Origin: Melastoma dodecandrum
Taxonomy: Eukaryota > Streptophyta > Magnoliopsida > Myrtales > Melastomataceae
Length of the DNA stretch: 64,000 nucleotides
Direction: 5' to 3'
Assembly (NCBI GenBank): GCA_029817715.1
Contig: JARUPY010000090.1
Coordinates: 1,736,001 to 1,800,000, forward strand
Shown: positions 9,612-18,121 of the stretch, in pieces
Layout: each line of letters opens with the position of its first letter
Numbering within the stretch: position 1 is the first letter of the stretch
The notes under the pieces: model-generated
The model's input: the letters and a program-made list of their open reading frames with translations, nothing else
Told to the model about the DNA's origin: nothing
Databases searched by the model: none
Position numbers and translations under genes: made by a program

Positions 9612-10898
9612 ATGCCGCTCGATGCCGCGCTCGTCCGGCGCCTCGCGCAAGCCGTCGCCGACGGCTTCCCCGCGCAGGTCGCGCATACGCAGGAGCTCGT
9701 GCGCTTCGCCTCGACGCGCGGCAACGAGCACGCCGTGCAGGACCACGTCTTCCGCACCTATCGCGCGCGCGGGCTCGCGATGGAGCGCTTCGAGATGGAC
9801 CCCGCGGCGATCGCCGCGCATCCCGGTGGCTCCAAGTTCAGCGGCACGCACTCGGCGGCGCCGATCGTCGTCGGCATCCATCGCCCGCGCGAGGAGACGG
9901 GACGCTCGCTGATCCTGCAGGCGCATGTCGACGTCGTGCCGCCGGGCCCCGCCGACATGTGGACGCATCCACCCTTCGATCCGGTGATCGAGGGCGATTG
10001 GATGTACGGCCGCGGCGGCGCCGACATGAAGGCCGGGCACGCCGCCAACCTCTTCGCGCTCGACGCCTTGCGCGCCATCGGCCTGCAGCCCGCCGCGACG
10101 GTGACGATGCAGTCCGTGGTCGAGGAAGAATCGACCGGCAACGGGGCGCTGATGACGCATCTGCGCGGCTATCGCGCGGATGCCGTGCTGATCCCCGAGC
10201 CACAGGCCGAGACTCTTACCCGCGCCAATGTCGGGGTGCTCTGGTTCGAGGTTGAGGTGCGCGGGCGCCCGACGCATGTGCGCGAGATGGGCGAGGGCGC
10301 GAATGCCATCGATGCCGCCTACCGCGTGGTCGGCGCGCTGCGCGAGCTCGAGGCGCGGTGGAATGCGCGCAAGCCCGACCATCCCGTGTTCGCCGAGGAG
10401 GCGAAGCCGATAAACCTCAACATCGGCAAGATCGAGGGCGGCGATTGGGCGTCGTCCGTGCCGGCGTGGTGCAGGCTCGCGTGTCGCATCTCGATCTACC
10501 CCGGCGACTCCGCGGCCGAGGCGGCGCGCGAGATCGAGCAGGCCGTCGCCGCCTTCGCCCGCGACGATGCGCTCCTCTCGAACAACCCGCCGCGCGTCAC
10601 CTTCAACGGCTTCTTCGCCGAAGGCTACGTTCTGGAGCCGGGGACAGAGGCCGAGGCGGTCCTCGCGCGGGCGCATGAGACGGCCATAGGCGCGCCGCTG
10701 CGCAGCGCCATCTCGCTCGCCTACCTCGATACCCGCGTCTACGCGCTCTACGACAACGTGCCGGCCCTCTGCTACGGCCCGATCAGCGAGGGCATCCACG
10801 GCTTCGACGAGCGCGTCACCCTCGCCTCGCTGCAGCGCATCCCCACGGCGATCGCGCTGTTCGTCGCCGCATGGTGCGGCGTCGAGCCCATCGCCTGA
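9612..10898 (+). CDS. M20-family zinc peptidase/deacylase (ArgE/DapE-like)
   Basis: A cytosolic 428-residue metal-dependent amide hydrolase. Visible motifs are HVDVVPPG (first metal His with following Asp), GRGGADMKAG (bridging Asp) and VVEEESTGNG (catalytic Glu pair). A dimerisation insert contains GRPTHVREMGEGANAID. The ATG at 9612 follows the transporter stop by 11 bp; the same frame is open further upstream but that part lies inside the transporter gene. ArgE/DapE relatives remove N-acyl groups from amino acids. With the adjacent transporter and carbamoylase it probably forms a salvage operon releasing amino acids or ammonia. The exact substrate is not determinable. Confidence 0.88.
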   Translation: MPLDAALVRRLAQAVADGFPAQVAHTQELVRFASTRGNEHAVQDHVFRTYRARGLAMERFEMDPAAIAAHPGGSKFSGTHSAAPIVVGIHRPREETGRSLILQAHVDVVPPGPADMWTHPPFDPVIEGDWMYGRGGADMKAGHAANLFALDALRAIGLQPAATVTMQSVVEEESTGNGALMTHLRGYRADAVLIPEPQAETLTRANVGVLWFEVEVRGRPTHVREMGEGANAIDAAYRVVGALRELEARWNARKPDHPVFAEEAKPINLNIGKIEGGDWASSVPAWCRLACRISIYPGDSAAEAAREIEQAVAAFARDDALLSNNPPRVTFNGFFAEGYVLEPGTEAEAVLARAHETAIGAPLRSAISLAYLDTRVYALYDNVPALCYGPISEGIHGFDERVTLASLQRIPTAIALFVAAWCGVEPIA

Positions 10899-10915
10899 CC
10901 TGAAGGATCGCCCGC

Positions 10916-12154
10916 CTGTCGCCGCCAAACCTCAAGGTCGATGCCGAGCGCCTGTGGGGCATGATCGAGGAGACGGCGGCCTTTGGTGCGATTGCCGGCG
11001 GCGGCCTCGACCGGCAGGCGTTGAGCGAGCCCGACCGGCAAGTCCGCGATTGGTTTCGCGCGGAATGCGAGGCGCTGAGATGCAGTGTCGCCATCGACGA
11101 GATGGGCAACATGTTCGCTCGGCGTCCTGGGCGCCGGGACGACCTGCCGCCGATCGCCGTCGGCAGCCATCTCGACACGCAGCCGACGGGGGGCCGCTTC
11201 GATGGCGTGCTCGGCGTGCTCGCCGGCGTCGAGATCCTGCAGACGCTGAACGACGCCGGACATGTCACGCAGGCGCCGCTCGAGATCGTCAACTGGACCA
11301 ACGAGGAAGGCGCGCGCTTCGCACCGGCGATGATCGCGTCCGGCGTCTACGCCGGCGTCTACACGCCGGAATTCGCGCGCAGCCGGCGTGACGCCCGGGG
11401 CGTCACCTTCGGCGAGGCGCTCGACGCGATCGGCTACCGCGGGTCGGAGCCGGCCGGTGCGCGCAAGCTCGGCGCGCTGATCGAGCTGCACATCGAGCAG
11501 GGGCCGGTGCTCGAGACGGAGGACATCCCCATCGGCGTCGTCGTCGGCGGGCAGGGCGCCCGGTGGTACGATTGCATGTTCCGCGGAGGCACCGGCCATA
11601 CCGGCGCGACACCGATGCGGCTGCGCCGCAACGCGCTCGTCGGCGCCGCGCGGCTCGTCACCGCGATGGACGAGATCGCCGCCGCCGCCGGGCCGGAAGC
11701 CGTGGCGTCCGTCGGACGGCTCGAGGTGACGCCCAACTCGCGCAACGTGATCCCCGGAGAGGTGCGCTTCTCGGTCGACCTGCGCCACCCCGACGACGGC
11801 GTGCTCGATGCGATGGCAAGCCGCTTCGAGGCCCTCTTTGCGGAGACCGCCGACGCGCTCCGTCTCGATCATGACATGGAGCGGGTGCTCACCTTCCCCG
11901 CGGTGCGGTTCGATCCGAAGATGATCGCCTGCGTCGAGGCGGGCGCCGAGCGGGCGGGCGCGCGCTGGCGGCACATCGTGTCGGGCGCGGCCCACGACGC
12001 CGTCTACGTCGCCCGAATCGTGCCGACGACGATGGTCTTCGTGCCGTGCCGCGGCGGGATCAGCCACAACGTGGCCGAGTTCGCGTCGAAAGAGCACTGC
12101 GCGCTCGGCACGCAGGTCGTGCTCAACGCGGTGCTCGCGTTGGATGCCGCCTAG
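10916..12154 (+). CDS. Zn-dependent N-carbamoyl-amino-acid/allantoate amidohydrolase (M20), probable CTG start
   Basis: This family hydrolyses N-carbamoyl amino acids or allantoate, giving ammonia, CO2 and the amino acid. Motifs seen: GSHLDTQPTGGRFDGVLG, NWTNEEGARF, ELHIEQGPVLE, GGTGHTGATPM and SGAAHDAVYVA. The first ATG in frame (10961) would remove NLKVDAERLW, which is conserved at the N-terminus of relatives. Between the in-frame stop at 10901 and that ATG the only plausible codon is CTG at 10916, eight bases after a GAAGGA ribosome site. That gives 412 residues, the usual family length. It follows the deacylase gene by 17 bp, so it is probably co-transcribed. Confidence 0.85.
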   Translation: MSPPNLKVDAERLWGMIEETAAFGAIAGGGLDRQALSEPDRQVRDWFRAECEALRCSVAIDEMGNMFARRPGRRDDLPPIAVGSHLDTQPTGGRFDGVLGVLAGVEILQTLNDAGHVTQAPLEIVNWTNEEGARFAPAMIASGVYAGVYTPEFARSRRDARGVTFGEALDAIGYRGSEPAGARKLGALIELHIEQGPVLETEDIPIGVVVGGQGARWYDCMFRGGTGHTGATPMRLRRNALVGAARLVTAMDEIAAAAGPEAVASVGRLEVTPNSRNVIPGEVRFSVDLRHPDDGVLDAMASRFEALFAETADALRLDHDMERVLTFPAVRFDPKMIACVEAGAERAGARWRHIVSGAAHDAVYVARIVPTTMVFVPCRGGISHNVAEFASKEHCALGTQVVLNAVLALDAA

Positions 12155-12252
12155 CTGTTTCGGTCGTCGCGCAGGTCCGAGCGCGGCGTGCGCGCGAAGA
12201 CCGGAAGGAGCATCAGGGCTATCGCAACCAGGATCATCACCAAGCCATTCAT
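12151..12252 (-). CDS. Possible 33-residue single-span membrane peptide
   Basis: A very short frame encoding a peptide that starts MNGLVMILVAIALMLLPVF and ends in a charged tail (RTPRSDLRDDRNS). It has one clear hydrophobic helix with a positively charged cytoplasmic-type tail. A GGAG ribosome site sits six bases before the ATG at 12252. Its stop codon overlaps the stop of the convergent carbamoylase gene. I recognise no family. Amino-acid composition and the ribosome site favour a real small protein, but its size makes chance possible. Confidence 0.4.
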   Translation of the reverse strand: MNGLVMILVAIALMLLPVFARTPRSDLRDDRNS

Positions 12253-12403
12253 CGCCAACTCCGTCGTCGATTGCGTCGGGGTCTAGGAGCCGATTGACGT
12301 GCACGACTCGTGCCGCGGCCGAGGGCGCCGCCGCCCGGGCCGACGCGGCCTCGTCCTTGCAGGCCCGCGGCCTTCGGTGCAGCATCGCGCCGGGGAGAGC
12401 AGG

Positions 12404-13195
12404 ATGGACGCCTACAGGATCGCCTCGGAACCCTTCTATCGCGCGTCGAGCGGTGAGATCGATCTGTTCGCCGCCGCCTATGCCGCGCGGCTCCCCGTGA
12501 TGCTGAAGGGCCCGACCGGCTGCGGCAAGACGCGCTTCGTCGAGCACATGGCCTGGAAGCTCGGGCGCCCGCTGATCACCGTCGCCGCGCACGAGGACAT
12601 GACGGCGGCCGATCTCGCCGGGCGCTTCCTGCTCTCGCCCGAGGGGACGGTCTGGCACGACGGGCCGCTGACCCAGGCGGTACGCCACGGCGCCATCTGC
12701 TACCTCGACGAGATCGTCGAGGCGCGCCAGGACACGACGGTGGTGATCCACCCGCTCACCGACGCGCGCCGCGTGCTGCCGCTCGACAAGCGCAACGAGC
12801 TCGTCGCGGCGCACGACGACTTCCAGCTTACGATCTCCTACAATCCCGGCTACCAGAGCGCCGTGAAGGACCTGAAGGAATCGACGAAGCAGCGCTTCGT
12901 GGCGATCGACTTCGGCTATCCCGATCCCGCCGTCGAGGCCGAGATCATCGCGCGCGAGGCCAAGAGCGAGTCCGGGCTCGCGGCGCTTCTCGTGGACATC
13001 GGCGCGCGCTCGCGCAACCTGCGCACGCACGGGCTCGACGAGGGCGCCTCGACGCGCATGCTGATCCACACCGCGCGGCTCGTCGCCGGCGGCATCCCGA
13101 TCGAGCGCGCCGTGCAGTCCGGCATCGTGCTGCCGATCACCGACGATCCCGACGTGCGCGAGGCGCTCACCGCGGCGATCTCGGCCTGTCTGTGA
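12404..13195 (+). CDS. MoxR-type AAA+ ATPase of the CbbQ/NirQ/NorQ family
   Basis: A 263-residue AAA+ ATPase with Walker A GPTGCGKT at residues 36-43, Walker B-like AICYLDEIVEARQDT and sensor motif TISYNPGYQ. CbbQ/NorQ proteins form hexamers that, with a vWA partner, remodel or activate metalloenzymes (RuBisCO, NO reductase). The ATG at 12404 has a strong GGGGAGAG ribosome site; homology also starts there. The stop overlaps the GTG of the vWA partner gene. No RuBisCO or NO reductase gene lies in the window, so the client is unknown; the next gene is an amidase. Confidence 0.9.
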   Translation: MDAYRIASEPFYRASSGEIDLFAAAYAARLPVMLKGPTGCGKTRFVEHMAWKLGRPLITVAAHEDMTAADLAGRFLLSPEGTVWHDGPLTQAVRHGAICYLDEIVEARQDTTVVIHPLTDARRVLPLDKRNELVAAHDDFQLTISYNPGYQSAVKDLKESTKQRFVAIDFGYPDPAVEAEIIAREAKSESGLAALLVDIGARSRNLRTHGLDEGASTRMLIHTARLVAGGIPIERAVQSGIVLPITDDPDVREALTAAISACL

Positions 13196-15492
13196 CGCTG
13201 GCGCTGGCCCGGCGCGAGGTGGCGGAGCCGGCGCTCGCCCGGTTGCGGGCGATGGCGCGCCAGCGGCCGGTCCTCGCCGGCGGCCTCGACGGCGCGCTGA
13301 AGCGCCACGCGGGCGCGCCGGCGCCAGCACTCGACGCCTGGGCCGCGGCGATCCTCGCGCTTGCCAACGTCAATGCCGGGCCGGGGGCCCTGCTGGTCGC
13401 CTTCAGGCTTGCCGCCGCCCTTCCGCCCGGCGACGGCGGTGGGCTGACGCGTGCCGCGGCCGGCATCGCGGCCGCCGCCGACATCTGCCGCCATGCCGGT
13501 GCGGGCGCGGTGCGGGCGGTGCTCGCGGCGCGTCTCGATCTCGACAGCCGCCTCGGGTCTCTCCCAGCCGAGGACGAGGCCGTTTGGTGGCGCACGCTCG
13601 TCGCTCTTGCCGGCGAGGAGCCGGCGGCCGCCGCCATCGCCGCGCGCACGAGCGACCGCGTCATCGCAGCCTGCGGCGTCGCCGGTTTCGACGCCTTCGT
13701 CGGCGCCGGCCTGCGCGCTTCGGCGAGCACGGACGCGCGGCTCGCGTTCCTCGGCCTGAACGATCCGGCCGCGTTGCGCGTGCTCGATCGGCTCTCCGGC
13801 GAGACGACCTTCGCGACGCTGTCGACGCAGCTGCGCGCCTACGTCACGGCCCTCTGGGGCGCCGACATCGCGCTGCAGGAGGCTGCGCCGCCGCGTGTCG
13901 ACCGCCCGCGCCGCGCGACCACGACGCCCGGCGTGGTGCACGTGCCCGACACGCTGCCCGGCGTGTTTCGCGATGCGGCGCCGGTGCTCTATCGCGCCAT
14001 GGTCGCCCATGCCAGCGCCCACCTCGCGCTGGGCAGCCCGAGACGCGAGCCGGGCACGCTGAAGCCGCTGCAGATCGTGCTGACCGGCCTCATCGAGGAC
14101 GCCCGCATCGAGGCGCTGGCGATGCGGCGCTTTCCCGGCCTGCGTCGCCTGTGGGCGCCGTTCCACACGATCGAGCCGTCGCATCTGAAGACCGCGCCGA
14201 TCCTCCTCGCGCGCCTGGCGCGCGGCCTGTTCGACCTCGGGCACCCCGACGACGATGCGATCGTCGGGAAGGCGCGCGCGCTGTTCTGCGCCGAGCCCGA
14301 TCTCGCGGACCCAGCTTTGTCGCGGCGCATCGGCTCGATCCTCGGCAACGACATCGGGCAGATGCGCATCCAGTTCGATGCCAAAGCGCACGTGATCGAG
14401 CCGGCCTACCGCGACGACAATCTTGGGCTTTGGCTGCTGCCACCGCCGCCGGACGCCGACATGCAGGCGCTCGATTTGCCGGTCGAGGCCGCGCGCGTCG
14501 AGCGCCGGCCTGCCGACGATGGCGAGCGGGAGGAGGGCGAGGCCGAGCCGGAGGTCGGCCGCGGGCGTCCCGTCGCGCCGGACGATGGCGGCCTCGTCGT
14601 CGCGCACTACCCCGAGTGGGATCGTGCGGCCGGCCTCGAGCGGCCGGACTGGACGACGATCCGCGAGATCGAGCCGGCGCGCGGCGATGTCCGCGCGCTC
14701 GAGACCGCGCTCGCCGCCGATGCCGGGCTGCGCAGGCGCATCGAGCGCCTCGTGCGCGCCGCGCGCATCGGCGCGGCGACGCGGCTCAAGCGGCAGCCCG
14801 ATGGCCTCGATCTCGATCTCGACGCGGCGATCGACACCGCGCGGGCGCTGCGCAGCGGCGAGACGCCGGACGCGCGGGTCTATCTGCGCCGGGTGGTGCG
14901 CGCGCGCGACCTCGCGACGCTGATCCTCATCGATGTGTCGGAGTCGACGCGCGATCGCGTGCCGGCGCTCGGCACGCGCGTGATCGACGTCGAGAAGGCC
15001 GCGGTCGCGATGCTCGCCCAGGCTCTGGACAGGGCGCAGGACCACTTTGCCCTCCGCGCCTTCGCGTCCGACGGCCGCGACAAGGTGCGCTGGTCGCGCG
15101 TCAAGGACTTCGACGAGCGCTTCGATCCGACGGCGATGGCGCAGCTCGCAGGCCTCGAGCCCGGCTATTCCACGCGGCTCGGCGCGGCGCTCCGCCATGC
15201 GGGCACCGAGCTTGCCGCCGTCGTGGCGACACGCAAGATCGTCATCGTCCTCGGCGACGGGGCGCCCTCCGACATCGACGTCGCCGATCCCCTCGACCTC
15301 GTCGAGGATGCCCGCCGCGCCGTGCTCGGCCTGCGCGCAAGCGGCATCGAGGCGTTCGGCCTCACGCTCGATCCCGGCGGGCAGGGCGACGGTGCCGCGA
15401 TCTTCGGGCCGGCACGCCACATGCCAGTACGTAGAATCACGGATCTGCCAACCAAGCTCTCCGCTCTATTCTTCCGGTTGGCGCGACGCTGA
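13192..15492 (+). CDS. CbbO/NorD-like von Willebrand factor A protein
   Basis: The vWA partner of the preceding ATPase, 766 residues. The N-terminal two thirds are helical, alanine-rich adaptor sequence. The C-terminal vWA domain begins near residue 575 with TLILIDVSESTRD, a complete DxSxS metal-binding (MIDAS) motif. It continues with KIVIVLGDGAPSDID and ends ITDLPTKLSALFFRLARR. The GTG start at 13192 overlaps the ATPase stop by four bases, so the pair is translationally coupled, as in cbbQO and norQD. In known systems this protein docks the ATPase on its client. Here the client is unidentified. Confidence 0.87.
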   Translation: MTLALARREVAEPALARLRAMARQRPVLAGGLDGALKRHAGAPAPALDAWAAAILALANVNAGPGALLVAFRLAAALPPGDGGGLTRAAAGIAAAADICRHAGAGAVRAVLAARLDLDSRLGSLPAEDEAVWWRTLVALAGEEPAAAAIAARTSDRVIAACGVAGFDAFVGAGLRASASTDARLAFLGLNDPAALRVLDRLSGETTFATLSTQLRAYVTALWGADIALQEAAPPRVDRPRRATTTPGVVHVPDTLPGVFRDAAPVLYRAMVAHASAHLALGSPRREPGTLKPLQIVLTGLIEDARIEALAMRRFPGLRRLWAPFHTIEPSHLKTAPILLARLARGLFDLGHPDDDAIVGKARALFCAEPDLADPALSRRIGSILGNDIGQMRIQFDAKAHVIEPAYRDDNLGLWLLPPPPDADMQALDLPVEAARVERRPADDGEREEGEAEPEVGRGRPVAPDDGGLVVAHYPEWDRAAGLERPDWTTIREIEPARGDVRALETALAADAGLRRRIERLVRAARIGAATRLKRQPDGLDLDLDAAIDTARALRSGETPDARVYLRRVVRARDLATLILIDVSESTRDRVPALGTRVIDVEKAAVAMLAQALDRAQDHFALRAFASDGRDKVRWSRVKDFDERFDPTAMAQLAGLEPGYSTRLGAALRHAGTELAAVVATRKIVIVLGDGAPSDIDVADPLDLVEDARRAVLGLRASGIEAFGLTLDPGGQGDGAAIFGPARHMPVRRITDLPTKLSALFFRLARR

Positions 15493-15506
15493 GATCGGCG
15501 TCGATT

Positions 15507-15559
15507 CGCAGCACGGCGTGTGCTGCGGGCCGCGGCGACGGACCGGACAGACGGTCCGT
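15507..15559 (+). promoter_or_regulatory. Two tandem stem-loops between the vWA gene and amiE
   Basis: Stem 1 is CGCAGCAC / GTGCTGCG with a five-base loop (15507-15527). Stem 2 is ACGGACCG / CGGTCCGT with a six-base loop (15538-15559). Both arms match perfectly. They lie in the 102-bp gap and end 35 bases before the amiE start. They may terminate the cbbQO-like transcript or form an attenuating leader for amiE. The loops do not fit the ANTAR hexaloop rule. Confidence 0.5.
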
Positions 15560-15594
15560 TCGAACCTCATGAAACGACCCCAAAGGAGCAAACC

Positions 15595-16635
15595 ATGCTG
15601 CACGGCGACATTTCCTCGAGCAACGACACGGTCGGCGTGGCCGTCGTGAACTACACGATGCCGCGACTGCACACGAAGGCCGAGGTGCTCGCCAACGCGC
15701 GCAAGATCGGCGAGATGGTGGTCGGCATGAAGAGCGGCCTGCCCGGCATGGACCTCGTCATCTTCCCCGAGTACTCGACGCACGGCATCATGTACGACGC
15801 CAAGGAGATGTACGAGACGGCCTCGACCATCCCCGGCGACGAGACGGAGATCTTCGCCGAGGCCTGCCGCAAGGCCAAGGTCTGGGGCGTGTTCTCGCTC
15901 ACCGGCGAGCAGCACGAGGAGCATCCCAAGAAGGCGCCCTACAACACGCTCATCCTGATGAACGACAAGGGCGAGATCGTTCAGAAGTACCGCAAGATCA
16001 TGCCGTGGGTGCCGATCGAAGGCTGGTATCCGGGCGACTGCACCTACGTCTCCGAAGGCCCGAAGGGCCTGAAGATCTCGCTGATCATCTGCGACGACGG
16101 CAACTATCCCGAGATCTGGCGCGACTGCGCGATGCGCGGCGCCGAGCTGATCGTCCGCTGCCAGGGCTACATGTACCCGGCCAAGGAGCAGCAGATCACG
16201 ATGGCGAAGGCCATGGCGTGGGCGAACAATTGCTACGTCGCCGTCGCCAATGCCGCCGGCTTCGACGGCGTCTACACCTACTTCGGCCATTCCGCGATCG
16301 TCGGCTTCGACGGCCGCACGCTCGGCGAATGCGGCGAGGAGGCGATGGGCATCCAGTACGCCGCCTTGTCGAAGTTCCTGATCCGCGACGCGCGCAAGAA
16401 CGGCCAGTCGGAGAACCATCTCTTCAAGCTGTTGCACCGCGGCTACACCGGCATGATCAAGTCCGGAGACGGCGACAAGGGCACCGCAGCCTGTCCCTAC
16501 GACTTCTATGCGAAGTGGATCGCCGACCCCGAGGGCACGCGCGAGATGGTGGAATCCTTCACCCGCGACACGGTCGGCACGGACGAATCGCCGATCGAGG
16601 GCCTGCCGAACAAGCTTGCCGCAGCGCATCGCTGA
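15595..16635 (+). CDS. amiE: Aliphatic amidase (acylamide amidohydrolase)
   Basis: Hydrolyses short aliphatic amides such as acetamide and propionamide to the acid and ammonia. The 346-residue protein is collinear with the nitrilase-superfamily amidase AmiE from its first residues ([18 protein letters not shown]). The catalytic triad is intact and in the classic positions: Glu59 (FPEYS), Lys134 (KYRK) and Cys166 ([12 protein letters not shown]). Start ATG 15595 is preceded by AAAGGAG. Formamidase AmiF is the closest alternative, but overall similarity favours AmiE. It lies between a MoxR-vWA pair and a urea/amide binding-protein gene, and ammonia release fits the surrounding nitrogen genes. 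Confidence 0.93.
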   Translation: MLHGDISSSNDTVGVAVVNYTMPRLHTKAEVLANARKIGEMVVGMKSGLPGMDLVIFPEYSTHGIMYDAKEMYETASTIPGDETEIFAEACRKAKVWGVFSLTGEQHEEHPKKAPYNTLILMNDKGEIVQKYRKIMPWVPIEGWYPGDCTYVSEGPKGLKISLIICDDGNYPEIWRDCAMRGAELIVRCQGYMYPAKEQQITMAKAMAWANNCYVAVANAAGFDGVYTYFGHSAIVGFDGRTLGECGEEAMGIQYAALSKFLIRDARKNGQSENHLFKLLHRGYTGMIKSGDGDKGTAACPYDFYAKWIADPEGTREMVESFTRDTVGTDESPIEGLPNKLAAAHR

Positions 16636-16643
16636 CGACCATT

Positions 16644-16671
16644 GGCGCCGCGGACCACTCTCCGCGGCGCC
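16644..16671 (+). terminator. Strong GC hairpin after amiE
   Basis: GGCGCCGCGGA and TCCGCGGCGCC form a perfect 11-bp stem with a six-base loop, beginning nine bases after the amiE stop. There is no U-run, as is common in G+C-rich alphaproteobacteria, so it may end transcription or only stabilise the mRNA 3' end. Confidence 0.6.
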
Positions 16672-16716
16672 GTTAGGGACGATTGGCGCCCAAACCACCG
16701 GCTCGGAACGATGTCC

Positions 16717-16743
16717 TACGCGATCCCACGTATTGCTGCGGTG
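16717..16743 (+). promoter_or_regulatory. TACG..CGTA palindrome block upstream of urtA1 (copy 1)
   Basis: The block starts TACGCGATCCCACGTA and continues TTGCTGCGGTG. Its first 16 bases form a degenerate palindrome (TACG near one end, CGTA at the other). A second copy at 32425-32451 upstream of the other binding-protein gene matches at 23 of 27 positions, and weaker similarity runs about 16 bases further. It lies 108-134 bp before the urtA1 start. It is a candidate operator for a LuxR-type response regulator. Confidence 0.6.
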
Positions 16744-16850
16744 AGGCATCGGGCGGCACTTAGCGCGCACAGGGCTTGAGGCCGTCTGTATCGCTTTGAA
16801 CGCCGTCGGGCCGCGCGTCGGCCGATGGCCTTGGACCAAAGGATCGCATC

Positions 16851-18101
16851 TTGTCCGACGATCGCAACCGCCCTTCGTCCGTCCTCCGCCGCGAGCTGCT
16901 CAAGGGCATGGCCGCGCTTCCGCTGCTGGGCCTCGCCGCGCCGCTGGCGCGGGCCGCGACGCCGTCGACCGCAGCGGTCAACACGACGGGCCTCGCCGTC
17001 ACGGACGACAGCGTGACCGTGGGGATCCTCCATTCGATCACCGGCACGATGGCGATCTCCGAGATCGGGGCCGTCGAGGCGGAGAAGCTCGCCATCTCGC
17101 AGATCAACGCGTCCGGCGGCATCCTCGGGCGGCAGATCATGATCGTCCAGGAGGACGGCGCGTCCGACTGGCCGACCTTCGCCGAAAAGGCGCGCAAGCT
17201 CTTGATCAGCGACAAGTGCGCGTCGGTCTACGGCTGCTTCACGTCGGCGTCGCGCAAGGCGGTGCTGCCGGTCTTCGAGGAGAAGAACGGCCTGCTCTAC
17301 TACCCGACCTTCTACGAGGGCCTCGAGCAGTCGAAGAACGTCATCTACACCGGCCAGGAGGCGACGCAGCAGACGCTCGCCGTGCTCAACTGGCTCGCCA
17401 AGGAGAAGCACGCCAAGAGCTTCTACTTCATCGGCTCCGACTACATCTGGCCGCGCACCTCGAACAAGATCGCGCGCAAGCACATCGACACCGTGATCAA
17501 GGGCAAGGTGGTCGGCGAGGACTATTTCCCGCTCGGCGCCACCGCCTTCAACACGGTGATCAACAAGATCAAGCTGAAGAAGCCCGACGTCATCTTCTCG
17601 ACCGTCGTCGGCGGCTCGAACGTGTCGCTCTACAAGCAGATGAAGGCGGCCGGCATCGACATGTCGAAGCAGCTCGTCATCGGCCTGGCGGTGACGGAGG
17701 ACGAGATCCACGGCATCGGCGGCGAGAACTACGAGAATGCCTACAGCTGCATGAAATACTTCCAGTCGATCGACACGCCCGAGAACAAGAAGTTCGTCGC
17801 GGCCTACCAGAAGATGTGGGGTGCCAACGCCGTCATCGGCGATCCGCAGCAGGCCGCCTACGAGGCGCCGTTCCTGTGGAAGAAGGCGGTCGAGAAGGCC
17901 GGCTCCTTCGACGTCGACAAGGTCGTCGCCGCCTCGCCCGGCATCACGATGGATGCGCCCGAGGGCGAGATCAAGATCCACCCGAACCACCATCTCTGGT
18001 CGCGCTCGCGCGTCGCGCGGGCCCGGGCCGACGGCCAGTTCGACATCGTCTACACGTCCGACGTCCTGGAGCCGAACCCCTTCCCCAAGGGCTACCAATA
18101 A
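16851..18101 (+). CDS. urtA: Urea/short-chain-amide ABC transporter substrate-binding protein (lone copy, UrtA1)
   Basis: A periplasmic type-1 binding protein of the UrtA/FmdD/AmiC group, 416 residues. The N-terminus carries a Tat-type signal (LRRELLKGMAALPLLGLAAP), then the mature protein starts with DDSVTVGILHSITGTMAISE. The TTG start at 16851 is supported by an AAAGGA site seven bases upstream. It is highly similar along its length to the urtA2 product encoded at 32516. No permease or ATPase genes follow, so it probably feeds the UrtBCDE transporter 17 kb away. Its place after amiE recalls the order of amide operons. Ligand: urea or an aliphatic amide (inference). Confidence 0.9.
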   Translation: MSDDRNRPSSVLRRELLKGMAALPLLGLAAPLARAATPSTAAVNTTGLAVTDDSVTVGILHSITGTMAISEIGAVEAEKLAISQINASGGILGRQIMIVQEDGASDWPTFAEKARKLLISDKCASVYGCFTSASRKAVLPVFEEKNGLLYYPTFYEGLEQSKNVIYTGQEATQQTLAVLNWLAKEKHAKSFYFIGSDYIWPRTSNKIARKHIDTVIKGKVVGEDYFPLGATAFNTVINKIKLKKPDVIFSTVVGGSNVSLYKQMKAAGIDMSKQLVIGLAVTEDEIHGIGGENYENAYSCMKYFQSIDTPENKKFVAAYQKMWGANAVIGDPQQAAYEAPFLWKKAVEKAGSFDVDKVVAASPGITMDAPEGEIKIHPNHHLWSRSRVARARADGQFDIVYTSDVLEPNPFPKGYQ

Positions 18102-18121
18102 CAGGAGCCGGGAGCGGGCAG

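Noticed and set aside
12404..15492. Naming the pair cbbQ and cbbO or norQ and norD
   Set aside because: Family membership is clear but no client gene is present, so a specific symbol would overstate function.
15507..15559. ANTAR-type leader for amiE
   Set aside because: Loops are five bases (GGCGT) and six bases (GACAGA). Neither has A at position 1 with G at position 4.
16755..16768. GGCAC-N7-GC before urtA1 as a sigma-54 promoter
   Set aside because: The -24 part fits and spacing is right, but the -12 TT is replaced by CG, so it is too weak to call.
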